DNA from: Saccoglossus kowalevskii
Lineage: Eukaryota; Hemichordata; Enteropneusta; Harrimaniidae
Assembly: GCF_000003605.2 (NCBI RefSeq)
Contig: NW_003157233.1
Location: 251,977-280,487, forward strand
DNA: 28,511 bases
Direction: 5' to 3'
Below the pieces are notes generated by a model. It made no database searches, had not been told where the DNA came from, and saw only the letters and a program-made list of their open reading frames with translations. Position 1 is the stretch's first letter. Each line of letters begins with the position of its first letter. A program made the translations under genes and the position numbers. Positions 28,469 through 28,511 of the stretch are shown piece after piece.

Positions 28469-28511
28469 TTGAATCTTTTATTCTCGAGTAATAAAAAATC
28501 AGTTAACAATC

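Overview
This is a window of animal nuclear DNA, AT-rich, intron-rich and full of tandem and interspersed repeats. The exon sizes, GT-AG introns and repeat types fit a marine invertebrate. My best guess is a lophotrochozoan such as a mollusc, but that rests on general resemblance of the repeats and not on a search. I see no prokaryotic or viral gene organisation.

The only protein-coding gene I can support runs on the minus strand from 23249 (ATG) to 6680 (stop). It is a complete polypeptide N-acetylgalactosaminyltransferase (mucin-type O-glycosylation, Golgi), closest by recalled motifs to the GALNT10 subgroup. Ten coding exons with matching phases join into 634 codons plus a stop. They encode a short cytoplasmic tail, one signal anchor, a stem, a GT-A catalytic domain with an Asp-Ala-His metal site and a WGGEQ motif, and a C-terminal ricin-type lectin domain of three repeats.

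Layout from left to right: 1-215, a 21-bp tandem array cut by the window edge; 216-6195, mostly intergenic DNA with a foldback element at 3476-3593 and a small 62-bp repeat at 4165-4330; 6196-6397, a TA-flanked miniature inverted-repeat transposon just 3' of the gene; 6680-23249, the gene. Its introns hold a degenerate minisatellite (intron 8), interspersed GGCCGCC-type repeats and a possible alternative terminal exon (intron 6), a 2-kb 21-bp array (intron 5), a 42-44-bp array (intron 2), and a 3-kb 27/33-bp satellite plus a duplicated 230-bp repeat (intron 1). Upstream of the ATG come a degenerate repeat at 23360-23755, a decayed minisatellite with a fresh 42-bp core at 24300-25370, a possible 5' exon at 25486-25555, a CpG-dense promoter candidate at 25870-26060, and a second, inverted copy of the same MITE at 26623-26833. 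The right end has AGGTCA repeats and a (CATA)n microsatellite.

The most unusual feature is the set of tandem arrays inside one glycosyltransferase gene. Most sequence differences among their units fall at CpG/TpG/CpA positions, the pattern expected from methylated-cytosine decay. The 3-kb intron-1 satellite also has a 180-bp higher-order unit at one end and diverged monomers at both edges.
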